From: Balanoglossus misakiensis | Lineage: Eukaryota; Hemichordata | Reading direction: 5' to 3' | DNA: 64,000 nucleotides | NCBI GenBank assembly: GCA_040954595.2 | Contig: CM082593.2 | Coordinates: 10,850,001-10,914,000, forward strand | Shown here: positions 1 to 11,420 of the stretch, in pieces | Layout of the letters: each line of letters starts with the position of its first letter | Numbering within the stretch: the stretch's first letter is position 1 | Program-made: the position numbers and the translations under genes | Notes under the pieces: model-generated | Seen by the model: the letters and a program-made list of their open reading frames with translations, nothing else | The model's database searches: none | What the model was told of the DNA's origin: nothing

Positions 1-1130
1 TCACTACAAAGCTTAGTTTTATCCTTAATAATTGGAACTAAATTAACATTGATAGCCTCAGTTGGCAGGTAACCATGAACAATCATTGCATTAATACAAC
101 AAGTCAGAAAGGGTAAAATAGAGGAGTCTGAGAATTTGAGGTGCTCAGCTAAAATATTGTCAATGCCAGCTGTCTTACCGTCAGGTAACTTATGTATAGC
201 AGAAATTACTTCGTCTTTAGAAACATACATATCAGAAGAAAATTTAACATACTTCATTTTCTCCTCGATGTCATTTTTACCAGTCTGAGCCTGGACAGAA
301 TTCAAAATATCACTGAAATGCTTGTGCCACATAATTGCAATTTCACTCTCACCAGTCGCTCCACCTACAGTGTCAGAAAGCGGCGTTTTTCTGCTAGTTT
401 GCTTTCTGACTTCCTCCCAGAAGTCGTTCTGTTTGTGGCAGCGTAAATTATCAGCCATCTTGTCAGCCCTATTTTGATTCTCAATCTTTTTACAAGCACG
501 TAAAGCATACTAAAAACGAGCTCTGGAAGATTTCATGGTTTCAAAAAGCGGGCCTTGTTTAGGTTTACCCACATTAACCCATAATAAAAACATGGAACGG
601 GCATAGTCGTGACTTTCTTTTACAAAATCGTTCCAGCCAGGCACAACATGAACTTTCTGGTGAAACTTACGTCTAATGGTATCTTTTGCAGCACAATTCA
701 ATGCGTCCACAATACTACTATAACAAGTATCAATTGCCTGTAAATGCGAAGGGTCTGTACAGTTCACATTAGTGCAGAATAACTCTTCGGATAAATTAAT
801 CTTATCAATCTTGGCTTTGGTACAACCGGTGTAGGCGGATATATTCTGCTGTGACAATTTTTTCCAATCAACTCGAAAATTACATTGCTTGAAGGAACTA
901 CTGCTGAAGCTTTCATCAGCAGAAGTGTTGAAATGAACCTCTATTGAAACAGGAATATGGTCGGAGTCAACAACATTGCAAAGACTCGAAATTGAAAGAA
1001 CATTGCTATGAGAAATTTCAGTGGTAACACAGTAGTCAATCCAAACTCAGCGTAATTCAATAAAACGCCCTAACACAGCCTGAACTCCGATAATGTGTTG
1101 TCCCAAAATTCATTCCGTGGAAAATAATCA
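1..1130 (-). pseudogene. Non-LTR retrotransposon fragment (endonuclease C-term to RT N-term), dead
   Basis: Read on the minus strand, a single frame runs from an AP-endonuclease C-terminus into the start of a reverse transcriptase. The endonuclease part shows WIDYCVTTE and then the catalytic-type motif SDHIPVSIE (about 950-968). The linker has VPGWNDFVKE and a run ending in SRARF, seen in many invertebrate CR1/jockey-like elements. The RT finger region follows with PDGKTAGIDNILAEHLK (about 120-185) and GYLP...LVPIIKDKT near base 1. Two in-frame stops interrupt it: TAG at 510-512, where the family usually has Lys after SRARF, and TGA at 1047-1049. The element leaves the window at base 1, so the RT active site is not visible. 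Frames become uncertain above about 1090. It is a transposable-element remnant, not a host gene. Confidence 0.88.
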
Positions 1131-2383
1131 CTGGTCTGTTTACGTATTTCAGCCGATTTTCCAAGGACTACTGCAACCCGCCAGAAGTGAGTAGCCTGCT
1201 AATGAGATCTCCACAACATAACGTAATGACGGTCAAAGTCCGATGCCCCAGTGTCCGTCCTCAGCCCACCAAAAAAAGCGAAAAAATATTACAAAAATCT
1301 TCTTCTCAAAATCGACGTGGCCTAGGACTTTGAAATTTGGCACAGGGGATTTTGGCCACATGGTCTACAAAAATCGCGAAAAGAATTTACATGCCCCCAT
1401 TAACGTGCAAATTAGGTCAATTTGAAAATTTCGCTCGATTATAGCAACAAAGTCACGTGACTAATTACAAATTCAAAGGGCTGGTGCACCAGTACTATGG
1501 GCCCCAACCACCGTGCCAAATTTGGAAGGCGCACCTGCCGGAATTTCAGAGAAAAACGGGCGCAAAAAAACGACTCAAGATGAAAGAAGACAAACTCCAG
1601 CAATAACAGAAGGGGACCAAGCGCCTGAGGGCTCTTGGTCCCCTAAATATGGGACTAAACTTGACAGATACCCGGAATATTTTCCTATTCAGGATACCTG
1701 GTTGCATTTCCACCTAAAGGCGTCCTATTGGCGTGGAAATTGTATAACTTGAAATCGTTTGACTGGGTGATAGGTATTAATATCTTATGATGTTATAAAA
1801 CACTTGGCTCGCCGAAGGTATGGACCGATTATAGCGTCAGTCGTGTCATACAATCTATATGAACGTCATGGGTCAATAAACTTGATGGTCCAATAAAATT
1901 CAATGGTTAGTAAAACTATTGTGTCCAATGTCTGCAGAGTATACTGGCTGCAACATGTGTATGAGTCAGGATTAATGTCTGTAGCCATCAACCCAAAAGG
2001 TGAACGTCCTATTCTCACTAACTTAAATAGGTTTTGCGACCTAGTCTAGTTATAAAAACCTTATGATAAAGTCGACACAATTTCAAGATGACGATGTGCA
2101 AATGAGAGTTCATAAGCTAAAGTAAAGTTCAATGAATTCTATACAAAGTTCAAAAAAGATTGTTTACTAAAGGAAGACATGAAAAAACTGATATCGTCTC
2201 TTCATATTCGTACATGTCCAACTGTTGTGATTTGACCCCTCCCCCCCCCCAGGACATGGTACATGAAGCTATTACTTAGTACACACTTAAACAATTGGCA
2301 TTTGAAGTGCCTTGCTTGACAGTGTTTAATGCGGTGGTCAGTCGCGTTTATCTCTCGCCACTTCATGCATCATGTCGCCTTAA
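1131..2383. other. No gene recognised
   Basis: AT-rich DNA with scattered short ORFs (up to 79 codons) lacking family similarity, codon signal or splice context. A C-rich run lies at about 2240. Nothing else could be supported. An unseen 5' exon of the mosaic gene (signal peptide) could lie here or outside the window. Confidence 0.5.
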
Positions 2384-2691
2384 AGGGGCAAACTCTCTCT
2401 CCCGTCGCCCTTTTCTAATAATAATGTTTGATACAAGACACCGTTTATATTAATGGGCATGTGTATATGTAGTGAATGAACGTTCAACCACACACAACTT
2501 CCATCCTGCTTGTATGATATGAGAGTAAAAACTCGCCCAAAATGAATAAACGGTAGAGACCGATTTTTCAGTTTGGCGAGTTTTCGCTCTCGTGTCTACA
2601 TGCGGGATGGAAGGTGTGTGCGGTTGAACGTTGCATCACTATATATCCACATTTACATTAACATAAACGGTGTTTTGTATTGTCATTTCTT
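2384..2691. mobile_element. MITE family A, copy 1 (degenerate, TTAA-flanked)
   Basis: Starts after TTAA (2380-2383) with AGGGGCAAACTCTCTC, a diverged form of the family A end. The two halves are inverted copies: GTTCAACCACACACAACTTC on the left mirrors the GTGTGTGCGGTTGAACGTT stretch on the right, around a centre at about 2550-2580 in which AAACTCGCCC and GGCGAGTTTT face each other. The right end has decayed; a TTAA lies at 2692-2695. Two better copies lie at 3474-3764 and 55642-55988. Confidence 0.75.
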
Positions 2692-2950
2692 TTAATCGTG
2701 GATTTTCGTTTCTGATTTGTATGTATAATGAAAATCCATTTTGGGTCACTGCACTTGTTTTCGACTTTAAACAAGGCCGTGAATTTAGTCGATAATTGAA
2801 GAAAACTGCCGACGGTCAGCATTTTCTACCAATGGTTTGCCTATGGATACAATATTGAACAAAGTTTATCTCAAAATAGACCGTGGTGAATTTATTTTGA
2901 TTTGTCGGAGCTATGTGTAAAATTTCCTGAAAATGACAATAATAGAAGGG
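2692..2950 (+). repeat. Dispersed repeat B, copy 1
   Basis: Shares its sequence with 19600-19765 (same orientation) and 20850-21175 (opposite orientation). Shared landmarks are GTCATTTCTTTTAATCGT, GTATGTATAATGAAAAT and GAATTTAGTCGATAATTGA. No coding frame is conserved between copies, so this is a dispersed non-coding repeat. Confidence 0.7.
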
Positions 2951-3074
2951 AGTTTTCTAACTATTATCCATGTACTCCTATGGGAAGAGACACAGGCGCA
3001 CAGTTTACCAGTTGACGTTCTGCGCGTACATCATTGAGTGTACTGGCAGCTAACTTATTGTTTATTTGTAACAG

Positions 3075-3132
3075 CAATTGGATCTTGGAGCACTGTTTGG
3101 AACACCCTTTGTGAAATATGAATGTCCAGAAG
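3075..3132 (+). CDS. Mosaic gene, exon a: start of C-type lectin domain
   Basis: Bounded by an acceptor (TTTGTAACAG) and a donor (GAAG|GTAAGTTG). Phase 0 in, phase 1 out. It reads 19 codons ending VKYECPEG, and the split Gly codon is completed by the next exon at 3832, giving CPEGYQLRGASCYK, the usual opening of a CTLD. A stop lies just upstream in this frame, so at least one earlier exon (probably with the signal peptide) must exist; I could not find it. Support for this exon comes mainly from the exact phase and motif join with the next one. Confidence 0.72.
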
Positions 3133-3473
3133 GTAAGTTGAATTGACCCTAGCCCTTTCACCAACATGGTTCAGTCAAAACCAATTGTTTTCTATGGTAA
3201 TGTTGGACCTCTAAAGAGGAAACGGGGGGGGGGGGGTGATGAAAGGTTTAAGACTTACAGATCACAACTTAAATAGCCATTCAGAAAGAGGCTTAGAGTG
3301 GAGTATCAAATCGGACGATACCACTGACTGGTGGAGGAAGACAAAATAAGCAAACTGAGTAGATGAGTGCTCAGATTTCTTCAGAGGACCAAACGTTTCA
3401 AAGAATTATACGTAACAATCCATGCCTGGTCCGTCAGTAGATATAAACAGAACATTGTGGCTGTATTCATTAA

Positions 3474-3764
3474 AGGGACAAAGTCTCTCTCTCGCTGCCC
3501 TTTTTCCATTAATTATGTTTGATACAAGACTGCGTTTATATTATTCTACATGTGGATATAGTGAATCAACGTTCAACCATACACACCTTCCACTCCGCTT
3601 GTATAGACACGAGAGTTTTAAAAAGTCGCCAAAATGAATAAACGGTCTCTACCATTTATTCATTTCGGGCGGGTTTTTACTCTCGTATCATACAAGCGGG
3701 ATGGAAGTTGTGTGTGGTTGAACGTTCATTCACTAACATAAACGGTGTCTTGTATCATGTCCCT
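3474..3764. mobile_element. MITE family A, copy 2, TTAA-flanked
   Basis: TTAA at 3470-3473 and 3765-3768 flank an element opening AGGGACAAAGTCTCTCTC and closing with ATGTCCCT. Internal halves are inverted around about 3640-3665. The right half lacks the terminal 40-50 bases seen in the 55642 copy. It sits in the intron between CTLD exons a and b. A piggyBac-type origin is inferred only from TTAA; the terminal bases are not the classical piggyBac ones. Confidence 0.82.
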
Positions 3765-3831
3765 TTAACACTTTTGAAGCATTTTACTAATGCTAACATG
3801 ACTAGACCAATTGAATGATGTTACATTGCAG

Positions 3832-3913
3832 GTTATCAACTCAGAGGGGCGTCTTGTTATAAAGCGGTACCTGACAAACAATCAGCTGGCAACGCTGAAA
3901 ATACCTGTCAGTC
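3832..3913 (+). CDS. Mosaic gene, exon b: C-type lectin domain, first cysteines
   Basis: Acceptor TTACATTGCAG, donor CAGTC|GTAAGTATG. Phase 1 in, phase 2 out. The translation after the split Gly is YQLRGASCYKAVPDKQ, then SAGNAENTCQ, with the two N-terminal CTLD cysteines. The dangling TC is completed by the first base of the exon at 9382 to give Ser, continuing directly into FYGGHLTVIE. That exact join over a 5.5 kb intron is strong evidence for both exons. Confidence 0.9.
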
Positions 3914-4559
3914 GTAAGTATGAAAGTATACATCATTTGAGTAGAATTTTATGGGAGATCCTAACAAGGCTTGGACATGTCACGCACAAATACAAAGGGC
4001 GCGTATAAAGACAGACAAAACCTCGCTTAGTGTGAGGTGTTCAGCGATTGCATCTGATAAGTCGAAAATGCTTGATCACATGTCATGTTCAGTTGGGAAA
4101 TTGGATATGTCTCAGGCCAAAAAAACTAATATGTGCTATTCCGATTACATGGTTTTCAAAAATAGGGTAGGTAGAAAGGGACATTTTTTTATGTTTCAAT
4201 TTTTTTATATCTTTGGCCGTTGTAGTGTAGAAGAATGACATCATAGTTCTTGCGTGATTCTCGCAATTTTCATGAATTGTTGTATATTTGACATCGTTAT
4301 TTTTACTTCCGGTTTACGAAGATCTAAACTGTTTTGGGTCGGCGGGCTAAAATTAGGGTAGTTCGGGTAATCGTTATGACATTGGGAGCTACGGCTGCAA
4401 AGCCATGTGTCTCGTGCGAAAAGGGCCCTTAACCTTTTGCAATATTTAACAGCAAACAACAGACAGTTTTGAGAATAAAAGGTTTCCGTCGTGTCTGACT
4501 TTCATATCGCATTAATAGCATATCCCTAAATTTAAAGAAATTAGGAGAGACAGAGTGAA

Positions 4560-4760
4560 ACAGGCAGAGTGGCAGACAGACACAAGCAGACAGACAGAGC
4601 AACATTCATCAGTAGAGACACTCATCGGTCGCTCGCTCGCTCGCTCGCTCACTCTCTCTCTCAGAGAGACGGGGCAGACAGTCAGACAGACCGACGTTGA
4701 CAGACAGTCAGTAAGTCAGTCAGCCAGTTAATCAGTCAGTCAGACGTCAAAGACACAGTG
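4560..4760. repeat. Simple-sequence patch: CAGA/GACA, (CGCT)n, (CT)n, CAGT-rich
   Basis: Mixed microsatellite: GACAGACA-type repeats, five consecutive CGCT units near 4630-4650, a CT/GA dinucleotide run, then GTCA/CAGT-rich DNA to about 4745. Intronic; no function inferred. Confidence 0.8.
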
Positions 4761-7195
4761 ACACAAACACAGCGAGGGAGACAAAAGGACCTTTCATGCT
4801 TAAACCCCTGTTCTTCTGTTATAAACTTTGAAAACCGTTCGTTTTCAGACTGCAGATTGCTCGAATAACGCGACACACTGCCGAAACAATAAAACAAATA
4901 CTAGTGGGAGCTCATAAAATAAAATCGCTCAACCATTCCGTCGTCCTGAGTGACCTCAGCCACATTAATTCCGACGTCTTTTTAGGGTCATGAAAAAAGT
5001 CACAAATAAGGTATTTCCCCTAGGTCCACCTGAAGCAAAAAGTTTTCGTTTCGACTCCATCATTCCGAATAGTAAGAAAGCAACAAAATTGAAAAGACAG
5101 ATGTAAAATGCACTCTCTCTCACGTGGTAACGTTTGTAACTATGGCAATCACGGTACGTGTTCAGTACACAGACAGGGAGAAAAGTTTCTCCATGCAATA
5201 CATGTGTTCAGTAAGGTTTGACCTTGGTTTTACTTTGTACCATGATCGCCGCTTTCTAAGCATGGATGAACGACGGCGGTCAGACCCAATCGAACCCTTT
5301 CATGTCAGATGACCACGGTATCTCCACTGTGAGATGACATTTGACAAACCATTTGATTTCAACAAAATCTTCGCGTCGTCAACGCGTCGCATACCAGTCG
5401 CATATCGGTATTTACCCAATCATAAAAGTTGGAAATTCGGGAGACTCGATCTGCAACCAAGTTGAGAGTAAATTTTGACGTTTGACTATTGGCAAGTAAA
5501 CAGGTTACACAATGACTTGTCGGTTTTTCCTCCGTCATGGTCGTTCTCGACCCAAGTCCCCACGCACGACTTGTGCGTGGATCATCAACATTTCAGTGAT
5601 ATTTCAACGCAAAGTTTTAGCAATATTAAGAAAACAGGTAGTGAGGTGTCAAATGCATATCAATGTACGAAAATTAGGTCAAGCCACCCGACAGCAACCG
5701 CTTTCACACAGTGTCGGACGTTGCACGGAATGTGAAACGTTACACTGCTTCGGCCGTTCACATGCACCTGGGCGTGGGTTTGATTGATGGTCAAACGCCC
5801 CCACTTACTTTGGGCGTTTTCAATGGTAAATGTGTCGTATTGATCGAAACCTTGCCGTAAACACATTTTTTTTGCTGAATCAACATTCAGAGTTCAGCCG
5901 TCTAGTTAACGAAGTATTGAAGTAAGCCACTTGTTCATCATTTTTTGTCTGTCAAACGTATTTATTCGGAAAGGGACCGGCCGCCAATGAGGGGTTTAGG
6001 GAGCCCACACGTACACTCTGGTACCTGGACAATTAACATAGACATGTCGTGTGTACCGTCCGGTTCGAAAAGATTGGTTTAAGGTAGTCCTGGTAACAGT
6101 CATCCTAACGAGGCCAGGGGAGGTCTCCAAGGGCGAAATAAACATAGCTACCGATGACGAGTCGAATTCGAATCGGACGATGCTTGTTCATAAAAGGCAC
6201 AGACATAAAGCTTCGAAGTTTTTTGTCTGTGTAGTAAAGATACGACTAATCAGCCTATAGTGTAACCGTAGACCCTGGAGAAATACCAGAGCACAGCACA
6301 ATGCAGCAAATGGAGTGAAACAAGAACAAAGCTTAGTCTCTGCCGCAAACAAAGCTAAATCACATATTGACACTCCAAATAGAAGCAAGACAGCCGGGGG
6401 GGGGGGGAGGCACAGTTGTAGATCGCGGTGTTGACCCGCCCCTTCCACATCCTGTAGATGTTTGTGCGTCCAAGGCATTTTTGATAAAATATAGACTTTT
6501 GTTTTTAGCTCGAGTGTGGCCTAAGTATATCACCGTTCACACGAAAAATGTCTGTCTTTTTCAAAACGTTGTATTATACTTCTGTGTAATTTGAACTCTA
6601 ATACAAGTGACAGTATTAGAGGACAGATTTGGCACAGACAAAATTCGTATTAACAAACCACAGAGAAAACGTCAAAATTGAGCGATTTATAAAATGATCA
6701 ATTCCACGAGTTTGCAAATTAAAGTTAAAGAGATACAGTTTCATTGGGTGGATCACTATCCTAGAGCGGTCTGGAAGCATGGGTGGATTTTTACCTGGTG
6801 TTTGTTTACCTGGTAAAAATAGGCTATTGTTCTCCCCTGCTTTTCATAGCGGATTTTTTAACACGTCTCCTCGAGATCAAACATTAATGAGCGATTAAAA
6901 GCGCTTCGTATACTTTTTGTGGGTCGAGTTGTGTTTTTCGTTTTATTTGGTCATTAATTCGATCAGAATGGATTGTTTATTGTTGTATTGTTAAAAGCTT
7001 GGATGTTATGTTTCAGTTGTGCAGAGTGCTTAAGTATGCTCGACTTGCGTGGCAATTCTGCATATTTGGAGCATTCTTTGGAATTTAATTGATTTGGACA
7101 TGAGTTTGTTGTTTGGTTGGTCATGGAACAACACGTGACATTGTCTGCATGACATTCTTTAGGGTGTTCCAATTCTGTAAATGACATGAGGTGGT

Positions 7196-7345
7196 TACAT
7201 CGGACCATATATGGCTGAGATGAGAACATATGGCGGCGCTCTTTTTTCGCGTGTGCCACCCACTAAAAATCTGTGATTGGCTACATCTCAATTTGCCATG
7301 GTAACTATAGCTAATTTTCCATAGGTGACCGTATACCTTTAATTG
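7196..7345 (-). mobile_element. MITE family E, reverse-orientation copy
   Basis: An inverted relative of 21423-21611. Shared blocks include CCATATATGGCTGAGATG, GAACATATGGCGGCGC, CTGTGATTGGCTA, CCATGGTAACTATAGCTA and a terminal GGTGACCGTATACCTTT that matches the terminal repeat of the other copy. Intronic. Confidence 0.7.
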
Positions 7346-8304
7346 CCTGTTGGTACTAAACAGCACTCTCCCCGAGTCTAGTGAAACATCATTTTGGGGG
7401 ATCTGGATTTCGTGTTCATTATTGCGTGACTGATACGGCGGGTATCGATTGGAATAGGCCCTATCGTTAAAATAGAAGTTCATTCTTGTCGGGCGACCCA
7501 GGAAGGCATAAGCTTGACGTGCCTAAAGTTTGTCGGACATTGTTCGACCATCACGGCTGCAAATTGGTTTAAGTTCGACCCTGGGCCCGGTGTAGCCTGC
7601 TCCAATAGAAATGGAGAAATTAAGTATAAGGCAACAACCCGAATGTGCCACTTTTTCACTCACAGCATCCCTCTAAAACCACAGTAAGTGATAAAACAAA
7701 AGGTTAGGTCGACTTTTCATGTCCTTATGCGCATGAAAAGAAAAGAATGAGACAGGGTCAATGAAGTCTAGTATCGTGTCTTCGTGCACACGAAGACGCC
7801 CGAGCCGTTCATCATCATGGTATTCCTCGTGGAATCTCTTGGCAAGTGCATGGCGTGTACCGAGTCAGAACATGTAAATACTGACTTCTGCCATAGACGT
7901 ACCAGGTGCTTCGACGAGTTGGCCTTCGGCATTGTGGTTTTTTGGCTTTTCTAGTGAAGCCGAAGGCCAAAACCAAGGACCGTGACTAAACTGAAAAGCC
8001 CCCACCCCCCCATCTCCCCCCCCGCCCTCACCAGTTTTTGTAGTAGATATGTTCTTCATGCCTACCCCAATTCTACCGCTGGCTGCGCTGTCACAGTGAC
8101 CTCAAGCCAGGTCAAATTTGAGCTAAAAGACAAGTTCCGTCTACATACTCATGAATATTTCTTGGTTTCTTCGCGTATAAACTCAGGAATACTATGCCCC
8201 TGAAGCCTCGGCTGGCTTTGATGCACGTTATCATGTTTTAATTAGTCAAAGACCCACAGTAGCAAAGTAGGTAATTGTCTTTTTTTCACGCGTATCCTTT
8301 GGTC

Positions 8305-8675
8305 ATATATTCTGCCTGCAGCCCCCAGCCCTTGCTGCAGTTTGAAGCCCCTCCATCTCCCCTGAACGAGTTTTGGTTTTGCCGATTGAAGTTGAATAAC
8401 TGGGGAAAACGTAGGCAAAATCGACAAATACCGCGACATCCTTTGCCAGGTAAGCGCTGTATGGGTTCCGGGACCGATTTGGCGAAAAAAGTGTGGAAAA
8501 TTGTGGACTGGAGACGTCTGGAGTGTAGAAATTCGCTCCGGGCCCAAATCCCGGTCGCTCGTTGTGCGGTTTAGAATAGCTGGGACCTGCAGCCCCGCAA
8601 AAACAAAAATCGTCCAGGGGAGATGGAGGGGCTGCAAACTGCAGCAACCCCCAGCCCCACATTCGCTGATATAAT
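8305..8675. mobile_element. MITE with ~60 bp terminal inverted repeats
   Basis: The left 60 bases (TGCCTGCAGCCCCCAGCCC, then GCAGTTTGAAGCCCC and CTCCATCTCCCCTGAACGA) reappear inverted at about 8612-8675 (CGTCCAGGGGAGATGG, GGGGCTGCAAACTGCAGC, CCCCCAGCCCCACATTCG). The 240 bp centre has no inverted partner. ORFs overlapping it on both strands are by-products of the repeats. No clear target duplication was found. Confidence 0.75.
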
Positions 8676-9381
8676 TGTCACGTTCCTCGATAGTTATTAT
8701 AATTTTTAGTTAGAGACGGCCTTGTAGACTCGGAATTGTAGACTAGCGACGGCTCAGCTGGCATATCGTACCACTTTTTCTGTTACATTGCCGACCGGCC
8801 CGGCGCAACTACCGAGGAAAGATACGGGTGTGCTCGTGGGAATTGTCAACTACCCGTTCATCGTTCGACTGCTCAACACAGATCATTGATAACACAATGT
8901 CACATTTCGAACTAATTTTGAAATTCTGGATAAATTCTCCAAATATCCTGTTAATCTGGGATTTTCTTCCATCACCTTGATGCAACTGTATCAGAATTTG
9001 TCTTTTAAGTTTATTCACACCAAAAAAAAACAACAACAGCCATTTCCTGGAAATTGTCATGTTTTCTCTAAAAGAAATAAGCTGAACTTTTTTATTCAAA
9101 GGAAACGTTCAGCAAATTTTTTTCTCCCCAAAATTCAGGTGAATTTTTCACAGATTCTTTTTTCCCAGAAATTCTGCCGAAATCTACACTAATCACACAC
9201 TTATTGGAAAGGTGTAACACAAAATATAGACTTTACAAACAAAAATCTAATGTTATACATTTATGAACCTCTTATTCACCAATATTAAATGTTTTCAAAG
9301 AAGAAATGTATTATTCACGGACTGGAATTTCGAAATTAGTTTGGAACATGTTTGATGTGTTATAAATTGGTTTATTTTCAG
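8676..9381 (+). other. Intron, right part, unique AT-rich
   Basis: Non-coding sequence up to the acceptor of CTLD exon c (TTTATTTTCAG at 9371-9381). Contains A- and T-rich runs; no repeat family or ORF could be supported. Confidence 0.6.
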
Positions 9382-9500
9382 ATTTTATGGTGGGCACTTG
9401 ACAGTAATTGAGGGTTATTCTGAAAATCGTTATGCTGGAGCAGAGATTGTAAACCAGATTGAAGAGACTTCCAATGAAACAGCGAACCATGGTTGGATTG
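9382..9500 (+). CDS. Mosaic gene, exon c: C-type lectin domain core
   Basis: Acceptor TTATTTTCAG, donor GGATTG|GTGAGTG. Phase 2 in, phase 1 out. Translation FYGGHLTVIEGYSENRYAG, then AEIVNQIEETSNETANHGWIG. GGHLTVIE and HGWIG are the hallmark CTLD strand motifs (the family pattern has GG-L--I and W-IG). It joins the exon at 9943 through a split Gly codon. Confidence 0.95.
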
Positions 9501-9560
9501 GTGAGTGTGTCTTTTAACAGTGTTTGTCAGTGTTCCCAAATAATTTGTGGGTGTATCAAG

Positions 9561-9606
9561 TGTAAAAAATAACTGGTTTTGGAATTTGACAGTTTACAAG
9601 TAAGCA
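9561..9606 (-). repeat. 46 bp sequence inverted relative to the CUB1 exon donor region
   Basis: The reverse complement matches 12934-12980 with one mismatch across TGC(T/C)ACTTGTAAACTG and on through TTCCAAAACCAG to TTTTTTACA. One copy is intronic here. The other overlaps the end of the exon at 12807, where the splice phase is wrong. Either a short dispersed repeat or an inverted local duplication. Confidence 0.85.
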
Positions 9607-9942
9607 CTGCATAGTAACACTTGAATGATAATTGTCTCAAGATGGTAATTGAAAAGCCTATTTTTTACATCTCAATAACCTCACAAAATCTTGCTATTAA
9701 GTGACTCTGTATGCAGTTTTTCATCCAGATGGAGGGATGAGGGAATTCGCCCACTGTCAGCATGTTGGCACCCCCCTAGAAATTTGTCAAGGGGGAAATG
9801 GTGCCCCTTACAGACTCAGCGATGTCACTCATTCCCCTCCTTGCAAGAGTGCAACTATTCAAGCAAAGGGGGACATATCCCCCCCCCCATCCTGGATGAA
9901 ACACTGCTGTATGCATCTTCTTTCTTTATTTCCATTTTATAG

Positions 9943-10158
9943 GATTTAGTGGACCCAATCGAGATGGCAGTGTGGAATATGATTATTCAGATGGCAGGAA
10001 AGGTAGTGTCTTTGATGGTCGATGGGCAGACACAGAACCTGATGCCTCCACTGGGCAATGTGTGAGGTTAAACCTCTTTGAAAATAATTACCCATTGTAT
10101 CATGCAAGATGTGATGATGTCAGTCTGTCAATGTGTGAAGTAGCAGCTTGTGCTGAGG
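9943..10158 (+). CDS. Mosaic gene, exon d: C-type lectin domain C-terminal half
   Basis: Acceptor CATTTTATAG, donor GCTGAGG|GTAAGTC. Phase 1 in and out. Translation FSGPNRDGSVEYDYSDG, then WADTEPDASTGQCVRLN, then YHARCDDVSLSMCEVAAC. The three C-terminal CTLD cysteines are present (GQCV, ARCDD, SMCE). The sugar-binding EPN position reads EPD, and the usual WND reads HAR with CDD after the Cys, so canonical calcium-dependent mannose or galactose binding is doubtful (family knowledge applied to these residues). It ends in phase 1, ready for a CUB module. Confidence 0.94.
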
Positions 10159-10259
10159 GTAAGTCTGATTCAAATCAGCTAGAATCTTCCCTTACTCGCA
10201 TCAGGTCTTTACTTGTCTCGCACTGCTGTAGTCACCTCCCAATATATATACTAAGAGAG

Positions 10260-10555
10260 AGTGTGTGCAAAAGAGCGGGAGGGAGAGGCTGGGAGGGGAG
10301 AGTGAGAGGGGAGGGAGAGAGAGCTGGAGAGTGACAGGGAGGGAGGGAGGGAGGGTGGTAGTGAGGGAGAGGGGGAGATAGAACTAGAGGGAGAGGGAGG
10401 GGTAGAGGGGGGTAGGGAGGGAGAGAGAGCTAGAGAGGGGTGGGAGGGAGGGAGAGGGGCGGGAGAGGGGAGGGAGAGGGGCGGGAGAGGGGAGGGAGAG
10501 AGTTAGAGAGGGAGGGGGAGGGGGTGGAAGGGAGGGAAGGAGAGAGAGTTAGAGT
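10260..10555 (+). repeat. Polypurine GGGA/GAGA tract with G-quadruplex-type motif
   Basis: About 295 bases made almost only of G and A on the plus strand, with rare pyrimidine interruptions. At about 10339-10357 five GGG runs are separated by single A residues, which fits the simple four-run quadruplex rule. Such tracts can also form H-DNA (established knowledge). It lies in the intron after the lectin domain. Confidence 0.85.
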
Positions 10556-10757
10556 CCCCAAAGCAATACAAGATATACTTGGAAGAGCTCACCACTAAAA
10601 GTTAAACAAGGGGGATCAGATCATGTGATGTCTCCTTGGGTGCAGAATGGTGTTATATTTGAAATTCAAAATTGAGGCCAGTTGTCGCTAGATAATTCCA
10701 CTCATTAATTGTATGGTTATGTTTACTTAACAATTTCTTTTACACTATTTATGTAAT

Positions 10758-10860
10758 AGAGAACCACCGACCCCGAGGTGGTTCTTGGTTTCTAATTGCC
10801 GAGGGCCGCAAGCCCGAGGCGATTGGAAACCAAGAACCACTGAGGGGGAGGTGGTTCTCT
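10758..10860. repeat. Inverted-repeat hairpin element
   Basis: AGAGAACCACC at the left end mirrors GGTGGTTCTCT at the right end, and GTGGTTCTTGGTTTC faces GAAACCAAGAACCAC inside, so the 103 bases can fold on themselves. A loosely similar GGAGGTTCTCT occurs at about 12165-12175. A larger element spanning 10758-12175 is possible but not shown. Confidence 0.7.
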
Positions 10861-11420
10861 GACTTAAACCACGACCCCCCACAGACATTGTCACCTTTGG
10901 AGCTTCGTGTACCACAAAGACGTCGTTTTACTCAACGATTCAATAAAATGAACGAACAAAAGCTTATCAAAAGAGGCTTATTCTTCATTGCTGACTGTGA
11001 AATTTGGTTGGCCACCCCTTTTCCTATAAATGAATCATGTCGTGGGCAGGTAGTTCTAGACCGCCCTGCTGGGCCTTACAAGATCGCCCACGCTTGACAG
11101 GTGTTACTCTAAATGTTCATGCTTACGTGTCAGAGTGATATGCTAATTTCAAACACTAATTTGCATCAAATTAAACTTTACAGGTGTGTTACGTAGTGTA
11201 TTATGGGAAGCGTTACAGCTATTGGGGTTTTGCGTGCACATGGTAAGCTTACGCGAAAATTTTCTAGGCCAAATGCAGAAGGCCTACATGTAAGTGTCAC
11301 GTTTTTTTTTTATTTTCCTTCAAATGTCCATGAAATCGATCTGAAGATACATGTAGTTCCGATCTATATCATCTGCGAAAACAAGCGGCTACATGTTGGT
11401 AAAGCAAAAACCGGGTAACA

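Larger units (their letters stand above)
3914..8304 (+). other. Large first intron of the lectin domain, left part: mostly unique sequence
   Basis: Non-coding between CTLD exons b and c. It holds a simple-repeat patch (4560-4760), a G13 run at about 6397, a short inverted repeat near 5560 (CCACGCAC facing GTGCGTGG), an inverted pair TTGGCCTTCGGC and GCCGAAGGCCAA at about 7918-7974, and a dispersed-repeat piece (7196-7345). Several short ORFs have no recognisable domain or splice context and are not annotated. Confidence 0.6.

Noticed and set aside
5540-5585. Small hairpin CCACGCAC/GTGCGTGG as a regulatory element
   Set aside because: An eight-base stem in a large intron is expected by chance.
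8242-8662. ORFs of 99-131 codons on both strands
   Set aside because: They lie across the inverted repeats of the MITE at 8305-8675 and are generated by it.
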